Notes under the pieces: generated by a model | Databases searched by the model: none | What the model was told of the DNA's origin: nothing | What the model saw: only the letters and a program-made list of their open reading frames with translations | Source: Candidatus Brocadia sp. | GTDB taxonomy: Bacteria > Planctomycetota > Brocadiia > Brocadiales > Brocadiaceae | Assembly (NCBI GenBank): GCA_021646415.1 | Contig: SOEU01000016.1 | Location: 1 to 64,000 of the forward strand | Reading direction: 5' to 3' | Length of the DNA stretch: 64,000 nucleotides | Position numbers and translations under genes: made by a program | In this document: positions 35,431 to 43,843 of the stretch, one piece after another | How the letters are laid out: every line of letters begins with the position of its first letter | Position numbering within the stretch: the stretch's first letter is position 1

Positions 35431-36066
35431 TTAGGGGATTACTTTTGATAAATCTATGACAAGCCAGTTTTCGTGGCCGGGTTCTAACTGTTGTCCGGTT
35501 GAAGGGAGTAATTTCCAAAACCCGCTGCGTCTCTTTTTCAGAGGATTTTCTAGTGTCGTATAATAATACCTTTTTTTTTCTGACATGATGTCATTGTATG
35601 TTTGAAATTTGTGAACACGGCTGAAGACAATATTCAGATTCCGGTTCTCTATGAATAATACACAATAATTATGCCTGTCGGTTAAAAGCAAACGCTCAGA
35701 ATAAGACGAAACGGTAACGACTTGTGCCGGTGTTGCAACTGAAAATGCATGCACAATCAGGGGAACCAACTGTTTTATTTCCTTGTCTTGAAAGACATTT
35801 AAGGTCTTTATCCTTTTAAACAGTCCTTTTTCTTTATAATGAATATTTGATAATACTTTTGCGATAACATCTTCCATAAATTCATACGGATGGTCAAATC
35901 GGATGCGATGGCCGTTCTTCTTGACAGGTAATTCTTTGTGTTCTACGGCAACCATACCGTATTCATTGGTATACGCATGGATGTCGCACAACCAGGCAGA
36001 GAGCAGTATGCAAACAATTCCTGTAGCTAAAATCAGGTGTTTCAATTTTTGATTTCTTATGCTCAT
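35431..36066 (-). CDS. Exported hypothetical protein
   Basis: A 211-residue protein I do not recognise. Residues 10-31 are a hydrophobic signal sequence (LILATGIVCILLSAWLC) with possible cleavage after IHA. The mature part is basic, mixed alpha/beta, with no cysteine pairs or CxxCH haem motif. It follows the GATase1 gene on the same strand across a gap filled by a dispersed palindromic repeat. Confidence 0.6.
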   Translation of the reverse strand: MSIRNQKLKHLILATGIVCILLSAWLCDIHAYTNEYGMVAVEHKELPVKKNGHRIRFDHPYEFMEDVIAKVLSNIHYKEKGLFKRIKTLNVFQDKEIKQLVPLIVHAFSVATPAQVVTVSSYSERLLLTDRHNYCVLFIENRNLNIVFSRVHKFQTYNDIMSEKKRYYYTTLENPLKKRRSGFWKLLPSTGQQLEPGHENWLVIDLSKVIP

Positions 36067-36132
36067 TTACACTTCCGGGCCGTTCTTGTATTTTATAAAA
36101 AATATTTCGACATTTCCGTGTAAAATAAAATT

Positions 36133-36219
36133 AACCCTGTCAGGGTTTGTAACCCTGACAGGGTTGACACACAAATTTCGTGCTTCGGATTTTGTCTTTT
36201 CCGACTCGTTCGGGTTAGG
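36133..36219. repeat. ~68-bp dispersed repeat with AACCCTGACAGGGTT palindromes, copy 1
   Basis: Two consecutive palindromes (36133-36147 and 36151-36165) are followed by a conserved stretch ACAAATTTCGTGCTTCGG ... CGACTCGTTCGGGTTAGG ending at 36219. A second copy, in the same orientation, occupies 51955-52021. The stop codon of the GATase1 gene (36215-36217) lies within this copy. Confidence 0.8.
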
Positions 36220-36949
36220 TAAAAGAGAAAAACTTTTTTTTCAACAAACCTGCCACAGTAAAAAAATTTACATAGAACCGTTCCGCTTGTTTCACGTAAT
36301 CCTTTTCTAATTTGGTATAATCTTCAAGCATTTTTTGTTTCTCTGAGATAATGCCCTTGAGTGATTCCAATTCTCCCTTGTAAGCATCGGCCCACCGGGT
36401 GATCATATCTTTTGTCACTTCGACATGAAACTGGATGCCATATATATTTCGGCCGTATTTTAACGCCTGATTCTGGCAAAGTTCTGAAAAAGCCAATCTT
36501 TTTCCTCCGTGAGGTATTTCAAAGGTATCCCCATGCCATTGAAATACTGTGAAAACTTCCGGAAGGTCTCTGAACAAATCATCCTTAAGTCCATTATCAT
36601 TAAGGACTATCTTGTACCATCCAATCTCTTTCTCTGGATTTTTTGTTATTTTGGCACCGGTTGCTTTAGCGATCAATTGTGCACCCAGGCAAATCCCCAG
36701 AAATGGCACTTCCTCTTCAGCGATTCTTTTGAGCAGGACATCCTCGTCTTTCAGGAACCGGTATTTCTCCTCCTCATACACATTCATGGGGCCACCCAGA
36801 GAAATAACCGTTCGGAAATCCTTTTCCAGTTTAGGTACTTTATCACCCTGCAAGAGATCAATAACCGTGTATGGCAACTTGTTATCTTCCAAAAAATCCG
36901 CAATAGTGCCTGGCCCTTCGATATCTATGTGTTTTATGAATAAAATCAT
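36215..36949 (-). CDS. Class I glutamine amidotransferase-like protein
   Basis: A 244-residue stand-alone GATase1 domain resembling the GMP-synthase amidotransferase. The nucleophile C87 lies in LGICLGAQL, and H175 and E177 in GIQFHVEV complete the triad. There is no synthetase domain. The C-terminal ~50 residues are a charged helix. Homologues handle glutamine or gamma-glutamyl compounds; the partner is unknown. It lies 29 bases after thiC, so cotranscription with thiC is likely. The last codons and the stop fall in a dispersed repeat. Confidence 0.82.
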   Translation of the reverse strand: MILFIKHIDIEGPGTIADFLEDNKLPYTVIDLLQGDKVPKLEKDFRTVISLGGPMNVYEEEKYRFLKDEDVLLKRIAEEEVPFLGICLGAQLIAKATGAKITKNPEKEIGWYKIVLNDNGLKDDLFRDLPEVFTVFQWHGDTFEIPHGGKRLAFSELCQNQALKYGRNIYGIQFHVEVTKDMITRWADAYKGELESLKGIISEKQKMLEDYTKLEKDYVKQAERFYVNFFTVAGLLKKKFFSFT

Positions 36950-36978
36950 TCTTACTCCAAAATAGAAACCAGATGATT

Positions 36979-38253
36979 TTATACCTTATCGCTGAGTTTG
37001 AATACACAGTATTCAGCGCACATGGAACAGACTTCTTCGTTTTGTGGTCGTCCCTTTTCGCGAATGCTTCTGGCTACCGTGGGATCGATACACGTGCTGA
37101 ACTGTCCCTCCCAATTCCTCTTTCGCCTGAATTGTGACATCTTTTTGTCCCACTCCCATGCCGATTTAATACCCTTGGCAATATCGGCGGCATGGGCGGC
37201 AATCCGTGCGGCCATTACACCGCTTCTTACATCGGCTGGACTAGGCAGGCTCAGATGTTCTGTCGGTGTTACATAGCATAGGAAGTCTGCACCCGCGGCG
37301 GCTGCTATAGCCCCCCCAATGGCAGATGTAATATGATCATATCCGGGGGCGACGTCCGTGACGATTGGACCGAGTACATAAAAAGGTACCCCTTTACAGA
37401 GTTCCTTTTGTAACTGAACCTGTGCAGTTACCTGATTTAAAGGGACGTGTCCGGGCCCTTCTACCATAACCTGCACACCGGCATCCAGCGCCCTTTGCGC
37501 AAGCTCTGCGAGTACGTTTAACTCATACACCTGTGCACGATCAAACGCATCTGCCAAAGCCCCCGGTCGCATGGCGTCTCCCAAACTCAGAGTCACGTCG
37601 TATTCCTTTGCTATAGCCAATATTTCTTCATATTTATCATACAGTGGATTCTCCTGTCCATTGTGGATCATCCATTCTACTAAAAAAGTTCCTCCGCGGC
37701 TTACCACGCCGCAAATGCGTTTATTTTCTTTCAGATGCTTGAGTACCCCCTTTGTGGCGCCACAATGCACGGTAACAAAATCCACGCCGTCCTCACAGTG
37801 CAATTGAACGGCTTCAAGCATATCCTTAGCCGTCATATCGACGATCGCACGCTTGTGCTGGACGGTCTTTACGGCCGCCTCATAAATGGGTACGCTGCCT
37901 ACAGCGATAGAAGACGATTCTATAATCTTTTTCCGTATCGCCCGTAAATCGCCGCCGGTGCTAAGGTCCATTACTGCGTCAGCGCCTGCTTCTTCCGCCG
38001 CTTGCAACTTTTCCAATTCGTTTGTGACATCAGCATAATCGGCAGAAGTCCCAATGTTGGCATTGACCTTGGTTTTGAGTCCTGCACCAATACCGCAAAC
38101 CTTTGATGCCTTACGTTTGCGGTTCACAGGAATGACAATCTTACCCTCGGCGATACGTAGCCGGATATTTTCAGGATCCAAACCTTCATCTTTCGCAACC
38201 TGTCTCATCTCTTGTGTTATGATGTTTTGCCTGGCCAGTTGTAGTTGCGTCAT
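36979..38253 (-). CDS. thiC: Phosphomethylpyrimidine synthase (ThiC family)
   Basis: Radical-SAM-type rearrangement of aminoimidazole ribotide to the thiamin pyrimidine. It is the short ThiC form, 424 residues. Family blocks include NANIGTS, EGPGHVP, PGYDHITSAIGGA, CYVTPTEHL and a C-terminal cysteine motif. That motif here is C409-x2-C412-x3-C416, one residue tighter than the usually quoted Cx2Cx4C. An alternative within the same family is 5-hydroxybenzimidazole synthase (BzaF type) for cobamide synthesis. No thiamin riboswitch sequence was recognisable in the 98-base gap upstream. Confidence 0.85.
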   Translation of the reverse strand: MTQLQLARQNIITQEMRQVAKDEGLDPENIRLRIAEGKIVIPVNRKRKASKVCGIGAGLKTKVNANIGTSADYADVTNELEKLQAAEEAGADAVMDLSTGGDLRAIRKKIIESSSIAVGSVPIYEAAVKTVQHKRAIVDMTAKDMLEAVQLHCEDGVDFVTVHCGATKGVLKHLKENKRICGVVSRGGTFLVEWMIHNGQENPLYDKYEEILAIAKEYDVTLSLGDAMRPGALADAFDRAQVYELNVLAELAQRALDAGVQVMVEGPGHVPLNQVTAQVQLQKELCKGVPFYVLGPIVTDVAPGYDHITSAIGGAIAAAAGADFLCYVTPTEHLSLPSPADVRSGVMAARIAAHAADIAKGIKSAWEWDKKMSQFRRKRNWEGQFSTCIDPTVARSIREKGRPQNEEVCSMCAEYCVFKLSDKV

Positions 38254-38351
38254 ATTCTCCTCGATCTTCTGAAAAGTTTAGCTCACCACAGAAAACACAG
38301 AGGTCACAGGTGTTCTCTCGTAAAAAAACGATGATTTCTTCCAGAGGGGTT

Positions 38352-39173
38352 TTAATTATAAATTTTACAATTCTCGACATTCCCGGCAGAGATTCTTCTT
38401 CTTTGTGTCTTCTGCGCACTCTGGGGTAAACTATTGCCTGTATCCTTTACATCGGCTCTTTCAGCTATTGTATAAAGCCGTGCCACTTCGCGATCCGTCA
38501 ATTTCCGATATTTGCCGATTTTCAAGGTTGGGTCATATAAATTACCAATTTTTATCCGCCGCAGGATGCGTACCTTATAGTTACACTCAACAAGCATACG
38601 GCGGATTTCTCTGTTTTTGCCTTCCTTCAACACCATCTCAAACCTGCTCCTTTGCCTGCCTCTTCGCACATTCTGAATCCTTACGGGCCGTGTCTTGCCG
38701 AAGGAAAGCCAAACACCTGATTCCAGTGCCTTGATTGCCGCATCTGTCAGGTATCCATCGACCTCTACAAAATAGGTTTTACTCACCTCATACTTCGGGT
38801 GTGACAACGTGTTTGCAAGGTCACCATCGTTGGTTACGATAATCAGCCCTTCACTTTCCTTGTCCAGCCTTCCGATGGTATATATCCTTTGAGTCACATT
38901 TTTTATGATATCAACTGCCTTTAACCGTTCCAGCTCGTCACGGTTTGTGCACACATAGCCTTTTGGTTTATTGAGTAAAAAATAAATCTTGCGTTGCTTT
39001 TGTATCAATAACCCATCGCAACGTATTTCGCTTTTATCTGCATCGACAGTTGTACCTAAAGTTGTGACGCGTGTTCCATCAACAGTAACTCTTCCTGCTG
39101 CAATAATTCTTTCGCATTCGCGGCGGGAACCGAGTCCCGCCTCTGCCAATATTTTTTGCAAACGTTCTAACAT
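38352..39173 (-). CDS. rluB: rRNA pseudouridine synthase, RsuA/RluB family
   Basis: A 273-residue protein with an N-terminal S4 RNA-binding domain (RLQKILAEAGLGSRR) and a catalytic core with GRLDKESEG, whose aspartate is the catalytic residue, and KEGKNREIRRM. It likely modifies 23S rRNA at position 2605 or a nearby site. The C-terminal ~40 residues are a basic tail with no family match. Its ATG overlaps the recN stop (TAATG). Confidence 0.88.
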   Translation of the reverse strand: MLERLQKILAEAGLGSRRECERIIAAGRVTVDGTRVTTLGTTVDADKSEIRCDGLLIQKQRKIYFLLNKPKGYVCTNRDELERLKAVDIIKNVTQRIYTIGRLDKESEGLIIVTNDGDLANTLSHPKYEVSKTYFVEVDGYLTDAAIKALESGVWLSFGKTRPVRIQNVRRGRQRSRFEMVLKEGKNREIRRMLVECNYKVRILRRIKIGNLYDPTLKIGKYRKLTDREVARLYTIAERADVKDTGNSLPQSAQKTQRRRISAGNVENCKIYN

Positions 39174-40888
39174 TAACCCTTGCTTTTTGCCTTTCTTTTT
39201 GCATCCCGCAACATTTCTTGTGCTTGTTTTCTGGTAATATCTGTTTTTTCACTTCCCCTGATCATGTCGGCAATTTCTTCAAGACGGGATTCTCCCGATA
39301 AGTTTTCGATAGTCGAAAACGTTTTGCCATTTTTCACCTGCTTATTCACCTTCCATTGTTCATCTGCATAGCTGGCAATCTGGGGAAGATGGGTGATGCA
39401 GATTACCTGGTGTGACCTTGCGATGCTACTCAGCTTTTCGCCAATTACTTCTCCCATTCTCCCGCCGATATTGGCATCGATTTCATCAAAGACCAGCACC
39501 GGAGTCTTATCTACTTTGGCAAGTTGGTGCTTTAATGCCAGCATAACCCGCGATATTTCTCCACCAGAGGCAATTTTCCTCAGCGGTTTTAAATCCTCAC
39601 CAGGATTCGGCGAAATCAAAAAATCAACCCGATCAAATCCATGACTATTCGCATGAAAACCATCAGTGTTCCCGCTGTTATGTAAAAATGGAGACGTGAT
39701 TTGAACACAAAACCGACCGTGGGGAATACCCAGGTCGTGAAGCTCTTCATTTATCAGGGGGGTTAACTTGTCAGCGGTTGAAAGACGTTTCAGAGTTAGT
39801 TCTTTGCCTTTCTGGTTCAATAGATCAGACAACCCCCGCAATTCTTCATCCACATGCTCAGCCGATGTTCCTTCCTCCAAAAACTGCTTCAATTTTGAGT
39901 CTATCTCGTCACGATAGGATAAAATTTCTTCCACTGTGTTTCCGTATTTTGATCGTAACTTTCGGATCGAATTTAAACGCTCTTCAATATATTCTAACCT
40001 TTGAGGATCATAATTGAATGCATCTCTATACTTTCCTAATGAAAAGGCTGTATCCTCGATTTGATACAATGATTGGCTGCAGTCGTTGAATATCTTTTGC
40101 ATGGTGTCGTCAAATTTTGCAACCGATTGTAATTCACGAATAACTGACTTCAACCTTTCAACAATTGCTTCGGAAGACTCGTAAAGTTGTGAATAACATG
40201 AGGTAACGGTACTGTATATTTTTTCGGCGTTACTTAAGATACCCTTTTCTTTTTCAAGCCCTTCTTCCTCACCTGCCTTGAGTTGTGCCTTATCAATCTC
40301 ATCGATCTGGAAGGCATATAAATCCATCTTTTGCCTTCGTTCCTGCTGATTGCTTTTCAGTGTCTCCTGCAATTTTGTTTTTTCTGTAACCTGTTGATAG
40401 ACCCCGGCAAAATCTTCCCGTAACGGAGAAATTCCTCCAAAATCGTCCAGGATATATAATTGGTTGGTACCGTGTAACAAGTTCTCATGCTCGTGCTGAC
40501 CATGAATGCTGACTAATGTCTCCCCAATTTCCTTAAGCATGGATACCGTGATAGGAACATCGTTCAAGCGGCATCTGCTCCGGCCGCTTGTATCGATACT
40601 TCTTTGAATTAAGAGTTCTTCTTCGATAGTATTATTGTCCGATATTTTTGCAATCTGTTTTAAAAGATTTCTATCTTTGACAGAGAATTTGCCTATTACT
40701 GTGGCCTCATCTTTGCCACTTCGCACGACATCCGAAGTAACACGTCCGCCGAGGATAAAATTGAGCGCGCCGATCACTAACGACTTTCCTACACCCGTTG
40801 CCCCGCTAAATACATTTAACCGTCCACAGAGTTTAATGGTGACTCTATCAATTAATACAAAATTCGTTATATATAACTCCTGCAGCAT
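39173..40888 (-). CDS. recN: DNA repair protein RecN
   Basis: An SMC-like ATPase of double-strand break repair, 571 residues. Walker A is GATGVGKS (29-36). A long coiled-coil middle is followed by the ABC signature region IASGGEISRVMLAL and Walker B VLVFDEIDANIGG. Start is ATG at 40888. The stop overlaps the next gene, rluB; it follows the short metG-like gene by 28 bases. The cluster metG C-domain, recN, rluB appears to be an operon. Confidence 0.93.
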   Translation of the reverse strand: MLQELYITNFVLIDRVTIKLCGRLNVFSGATGVGKSLVIGALNFILGGRVTSDVVRSGKDEATVIGKFSVKDRNLLKQIAKISDNNTIEEELLIQRSIDTSGRSRCRLNDVPITVSMLKEIGETLVSIHGQHEHENLLHGTNQLYILDDFGGISPLREDFAGVYQQVTEKTKLQETLKSNQQERRQKMDLYAFQIDEIDKAQLKAGEEEGLEKEKGILSNAEKIYSTVTSCYSQLYESSEAIVERLKSVIRELQSVAKFDDTMQKIFNDCSQSLYQIEDTAFSLGKYRDAFNYDPQRLEYIEERLNSIRKLRSKYGNTVEEILSYRDEIDSKLKQFLEEGTSAEHVDEELRGLSDLLNQKGKELTLKRLSTADKLTPLINEELHDLGIPHGRFCVQITSPFLHNSGNTDGFHANSHGFDRVDFLISPNPGEDLKPLRKIASGGEISRVMLALKHQLAKVDKTPVLVFDEIDANIGGRMGEVIGEKLSSIARSHQVICITHLPQIASYADEQWKVNKQVKNGKTFSTIENLSGESRLEEIADMIRGSEKTDITRKQAQEMLRDAKRKAKSKG

Positions 40889-40916
40889 GGTTAATTCGCC
40901 ATTTTCTGCAAATTTT

Positions 40917-41243
40917 TTATTGTATTTTTGAGCCCGGCTTTATATCCTTTTCCGGTGTAAGGATTACCACCTGATTTCCATCTTTTGCGGCCAGCAGCAT
41001 TCCCTGACTCTCAACGCCTCTGAGTATTGCAGGAGCAAGGTTGTTTACGATAACGATCCGTTTCCCAATCAGGTCTTCTGGTTTATAATGGTTTCTAATT
41101 CCCGCAACAATCTGCCTATTTTCTAATCCGTCGCCCGCATCGATCTTCAATATTAACAACTTATCAGCGTTTGGATGCGGTTCTGCGTGCTTCACCTCTG
41201 CCACACGCAGGTCTACCTTCAAAAAATCCTCAATCGAGATCAT
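40917..41243 (-). CDS. Stand-alone tRNA-binding domain (MetRS C-terminal/CsaA type)
   Basis: A 108-residue OB-fold protein with the signature DFLKVDLRVAEV, HPNADKLLILKID, IVAGI and VESQGMLLAA. It matches the dimerising C-terminal domain of methionyl-tRNA synthetase that is encoded separately in some bacteria, or the CsaA chaperone-like family. No metS catalytic gene is adjacent. It is first in the apparent recN operon. Confidence 0.82.
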   Translation of the reverse strand: MISIEDFLKVDLRVAEVKHAEPHPNADKLLILKIDAGDGLENRQIVAGIRNHYKPEDLIGKRIVIVNNLAPAILRGVESQGMLLAAKDGNQVVILTPEKDIKPGSKIQ

Positions 41244-41793
41244 AAAAAAACCTTTCCTGAATAAAAAAATAAATAACCCTTTTAGGATTTAAAGTGGCTT
41301 TGGTAAATCAATACAAGCGACTATGATGCTAATCAGATGAAGTTACAAGGCTATTTATTTTTTATAAATATAACGATTTTTAAAAATTGTGTCAATGAAT
41401 TAAACATAACGGGTCATTGGCAGAGAACTATGGAATACGGGGGAGTATATAACACCTGGGAAATGAGCTTACATCGTGACGAGGAATTATAATATTGAAT
41501 ACCCAAAAATTATGGAGGGAGTATAGCTGGCTTTATAGTATTACTGTATAAAAACTCCTTTCCCCATTTTCATGAGGACAAGTTTTGAGGAAGTTTTTTA
41601 CCTCCCCTTCATCGTTCGACTGAGCTCACGACGAAGTCCCCTCCTTGCGAAGGAGGGGAAAGAGGGGCGGTTATTTTGGTTGCGGCTTCGCTGCGTTATG
41701 GTATCCAGAAGAATTTGTTTTCAGATTAGAAGGCACTTTCATCCGGCAAAACAATTTTTGAATAAATGATCTTGCCATTTTCTAAAAAGGAAG
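41244..41793. other. Intergenic region with MITE-like repeat copy
   Basis: Between the converging metG C-domain upstream region and the PilZ gene end. It contains the second copy of the ~160-bp inverted dispersed repeat (41537-41698). No gene was identified in the remainder. Confidence 0.6.
41537..41698 (-). repeat. ~160-bp dispersed repeat, copy 2 (inverted relative to 27486-27645)
   Basis: The reverse complement matches copy 1 almost base for base from AGTATTACTGTATAAAAACT to the GCGGCTTCGC end, with only a few substitutions. It lies in non-coding DNA 14 kb from copy 1 in opposite orientation. Confidence 0.8.
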
Positions 41794-42132
41794 CTATGTG
41801 CTCTGCTTCAGAATGTCGGCCAGGCGCCGCAAGTCGTTGCTTTCCACTTCTAAAAACTGAAGACCCACATCGTATTTGGCAGTTGACCCATCCAACGGAT
41901 TCAGCCACACGACTTTTACGTTACACGTCATGCTTGTGTTGTCTGGCAAAAACAATTCTATCTCCAGACGCTCACCAACCTTGAATGCCTTGTCACTGTA
42001 TACCCGGATGCCGCCAAGTCCGATATTGATCAGTGGGCTGCGAGGCGAAGTAAGGCGTGCCGGTCTGCAATAAATAGGTGCATTAAGGCGTGGGTACAGC
42101 CTTCTATTTTGACTGGCATCGTATTCTGTCAT
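41794..42132 (-). CDS. PilZ-domain protein
   Basis: A 112-residue single-domain protein. The cyclic-di-GMP-binding motif is present in near-canonical form: an N-terminal arginine stretch RRLYPRL (10-16) and NIGLGGIRV (36-44) in place of D/NxSxxG. The glycine-for-serine change at the third position may weaken binding. Cytoplasmic adaptor or receptor with unknown partner. It lies between metG C-domain and truA, on the same strand. Confidence 0.82.
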   Translation of the reverse strand: MTEYDASQNRRLYPRLNAPIYCRPARLTSPRSPLINIGLGGIRVYSDKAFKVGERLEIELFLPDNTSMTCNVKVVWLNPLDGSTAKYDVGLQFLEVESNDLRRLADILKQST

Positions 42133-42270
42133 GATTTTGCTCCGATTGAACTTGTATAGCGTTTCCCAAATTCGGGAACAAAAGACTTTTGGACATCAGT
42201 TTATTCTTGTTGCTGTTCAGAGTCAAGAAATAAGTAAGATTCCCAGAAAAATCCAAAAATCATTCTTACG

Positions 42271-43038
42271 TCAGATTAGAGCACATGGCTGTTCATGTTC
42301 GTTTTCGTATTGAACCTCCATGAGACACAGCCCCTTGGCCGGTGCCGTGGGACCTGCCAGATTCCGATTTCTTGCATTTAAAATATCTTTCATGTGCCCC
42401 ACTGAGATTTTTCCTCTCCCTATCTCTATCAGTGTGCCCACAATGGTCCTTACCATATTGTATAAAAACCCATTTGCTTCAATGGTAAAATATATATACT
42501 GCCCTTGTTTTTTAACATCTAAACCCTTTACAGTACGTATCCGGTTCTTTTCACACCTGGCCTTCGTCGTAAAAGAGGTAAAATCCCGGGTTCCTATGAG
42601 GTATCTCGCTGCTGAAATCATTTTATCCATGTCTAATTGGAATCCGGACACATAACAAAAATTACGATTCAGTGAACTGCGTATCCAATTGTTGAGAAGT
42701 GTATACTGATACACCTTCGATTGGGCGCCATATTGGGCATGAAAGGATTCCGTTACGTCTCTTGCGTCTTTTATCGTGATGTCATGAGGCAGGTAAAAAT
42801 TTATTGCATGGAGTAGTCTTTCGGATGGGATATCTGAAGTGGTGTGAAAATTAGCCACTTGGCCAAGGGCGTGGACACCTGCATCGGTGCGGCTGGCGCC
42901 ATAAATTTTAATTGGTTCATGAACGACTTGTTCTATTGCCCTTGAAAGGGTTTCCTGGATGGTTTTATCGTTCTTTTGCCATTGCCAGCCCGCATAATCG
43001 GTGCCATCGTATTCTAGTAAAAGCCGTATATTCCGCAT
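42271..43038 (-). CDS. truA: tRNA pseudouridine(38-40) synthase TruA
   Basis: Modifies the anticodon stem-loop of tRNAs. With ATG at 43038 the protein is 255 residues, starting MRNIRLLLEYDGTDYAGWQ as the family does. A longer in-frame start at 43239 would add 67 residues with no TruA similarity and is rejected. The catalytic aspartate is in YGASRTDAGVHAL; the C-terminal FLYNMVR motif is present. Confidence 0.92.
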   Translation of the reverse strand: MRNIRLLLEYDGTDYAGWQWQKNDKTIQETLSRAIEQVVHEPIKIYGASRTDAGVHALGQVANFHTTSDIPSERLLHAINFYLPHDITIKDARDVTESFHAQYGAQSKVYQYTLLNNWIRSSLNRNFCYVSGFQLDMDKMISAARYLIGTRDFTSFTTKARCEKNRIRTVKGLDVKKQGQYIYFTIEANGFLYNMVRTIVGTLIEIGRGKISVGHMKDILNARNRNLAGPTAPAKGLCLMEVQYENEHEQPCALI

Positions 43039-43341
43039 AAGCCTTGCGATTTTACAGGTATTTCCAAATGAAGTTAGATGCTGGTTTTGTTTATGGTAAA
43101 AATAGAAGCAAAAAAGACCGGAACAATCAATAAAAAACCGTAAACATTCGTTCAAATGTTGAAAGAAAACAGGTAATTTTGTTAGTATGGTACAAAGTTT
43201 GTAGGGCGCAAAGTGAATTGCGCTAATACCAGTATGCACAGTATTGTTTTGTATTGCATGTTAGCCACATGATGTTCTCAATGGAGTTATCGTACTTTAC
43301 TGTATATATTTTAAATTTCTCAAGTGTGAAGGGAGGCTGTA

Positions 43342-43725
43342 ATGGAAAAATTGGTTATATCAACAGATAAAGCTCCTGCGGCAATTGGACCGTATTCTCA
43401 GGCAATCAAGACTGGAAATCTTGTTTTTATATCAGGACAGATTCCTTTACTTCCTGCAACAGGGGAAATTGTGCAAGGGGATATCAAGGTCCAGACAAGA
43501 CAGGTATTGGAAAATATAAAACATCTCCTGGAAGCAGCGGGTTCGTCCTTAGATAAGGTAGTAAAAACGACCATCTTTATGAAAGACTTGAACGATTATA
43601 CGGCAATTAATGATGTTTATAAAGAATTTTTCTCACATAAACCACCAGCCAGGGCAGCAGTTCAGGCGGCAAGGTTGCCCAGGGACGTAGGCCTGGAGAT
43701 TGAGGCTATTGCCTTTTGCGGCTAA
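43342..43725 (+). CDS. ridA: RidA-family enamine/imine deaminase
   Basis: A 127-residue member of the YjgF/YER057c/UK114 family. It removes reactive 2-aminoacrylate released by PLP enzymes. Conserved positions seen: [11 protein letters not shown] near 13-23, FISGQIPL, the substrate-binding arginine in PPARAAVQA and the terminal glutamate EIEAIA. AGGAGG-like GGGAGG precedes the ATG. Monocistronic by appearance, followed by a promoter for the dynamin-like gene. Confidence 0.93.
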   Translation: MEKLVISTDKAPAAIGPYSQAIKTGNLVFISGQIPLLPATGEIVQGDIKVQTRQVLENIKHLLEAAGSSLDKVVKTTIFMKDLNDYTAINDVYKEFFSHKPPARAAVQAARLPRDVGLEIEAIAFCG

Positions 43726-43736
43726 GAAAGAAAAGT

Positions 43737-43765
43737 TTGACTTGTATTGCAAAAACTGTTAAATT
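43737..43765 (+). promoter_or_regulatory. Sigma70-type promoter for the dynamin-like gene
   Basis: TTGACT (43737-43742), a 17-base spacer and TAAATT (43760-43765), about 80 bases before the start codon at 43844. Confidence 0.5.
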
Positions 43766-43843
43766 AATAGTTTATAGCGCTATTCATAACGCTATTTCAC
43801 TAACAAATATTAAGACAATTTTTTATTTAATTAGTTTTGTTTT

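Noticed and set aside
38254-38351. Thiamin (TPP) riboswitch before thiC
   Set aside because: The conserved CUGAGA-containing THI core is not seen in this short gap.
43039-43239. Extended N-terminus of TruA
   Set aside because: The additional 67 residues have no TruA similarity and the family-typical start lies at 43038.
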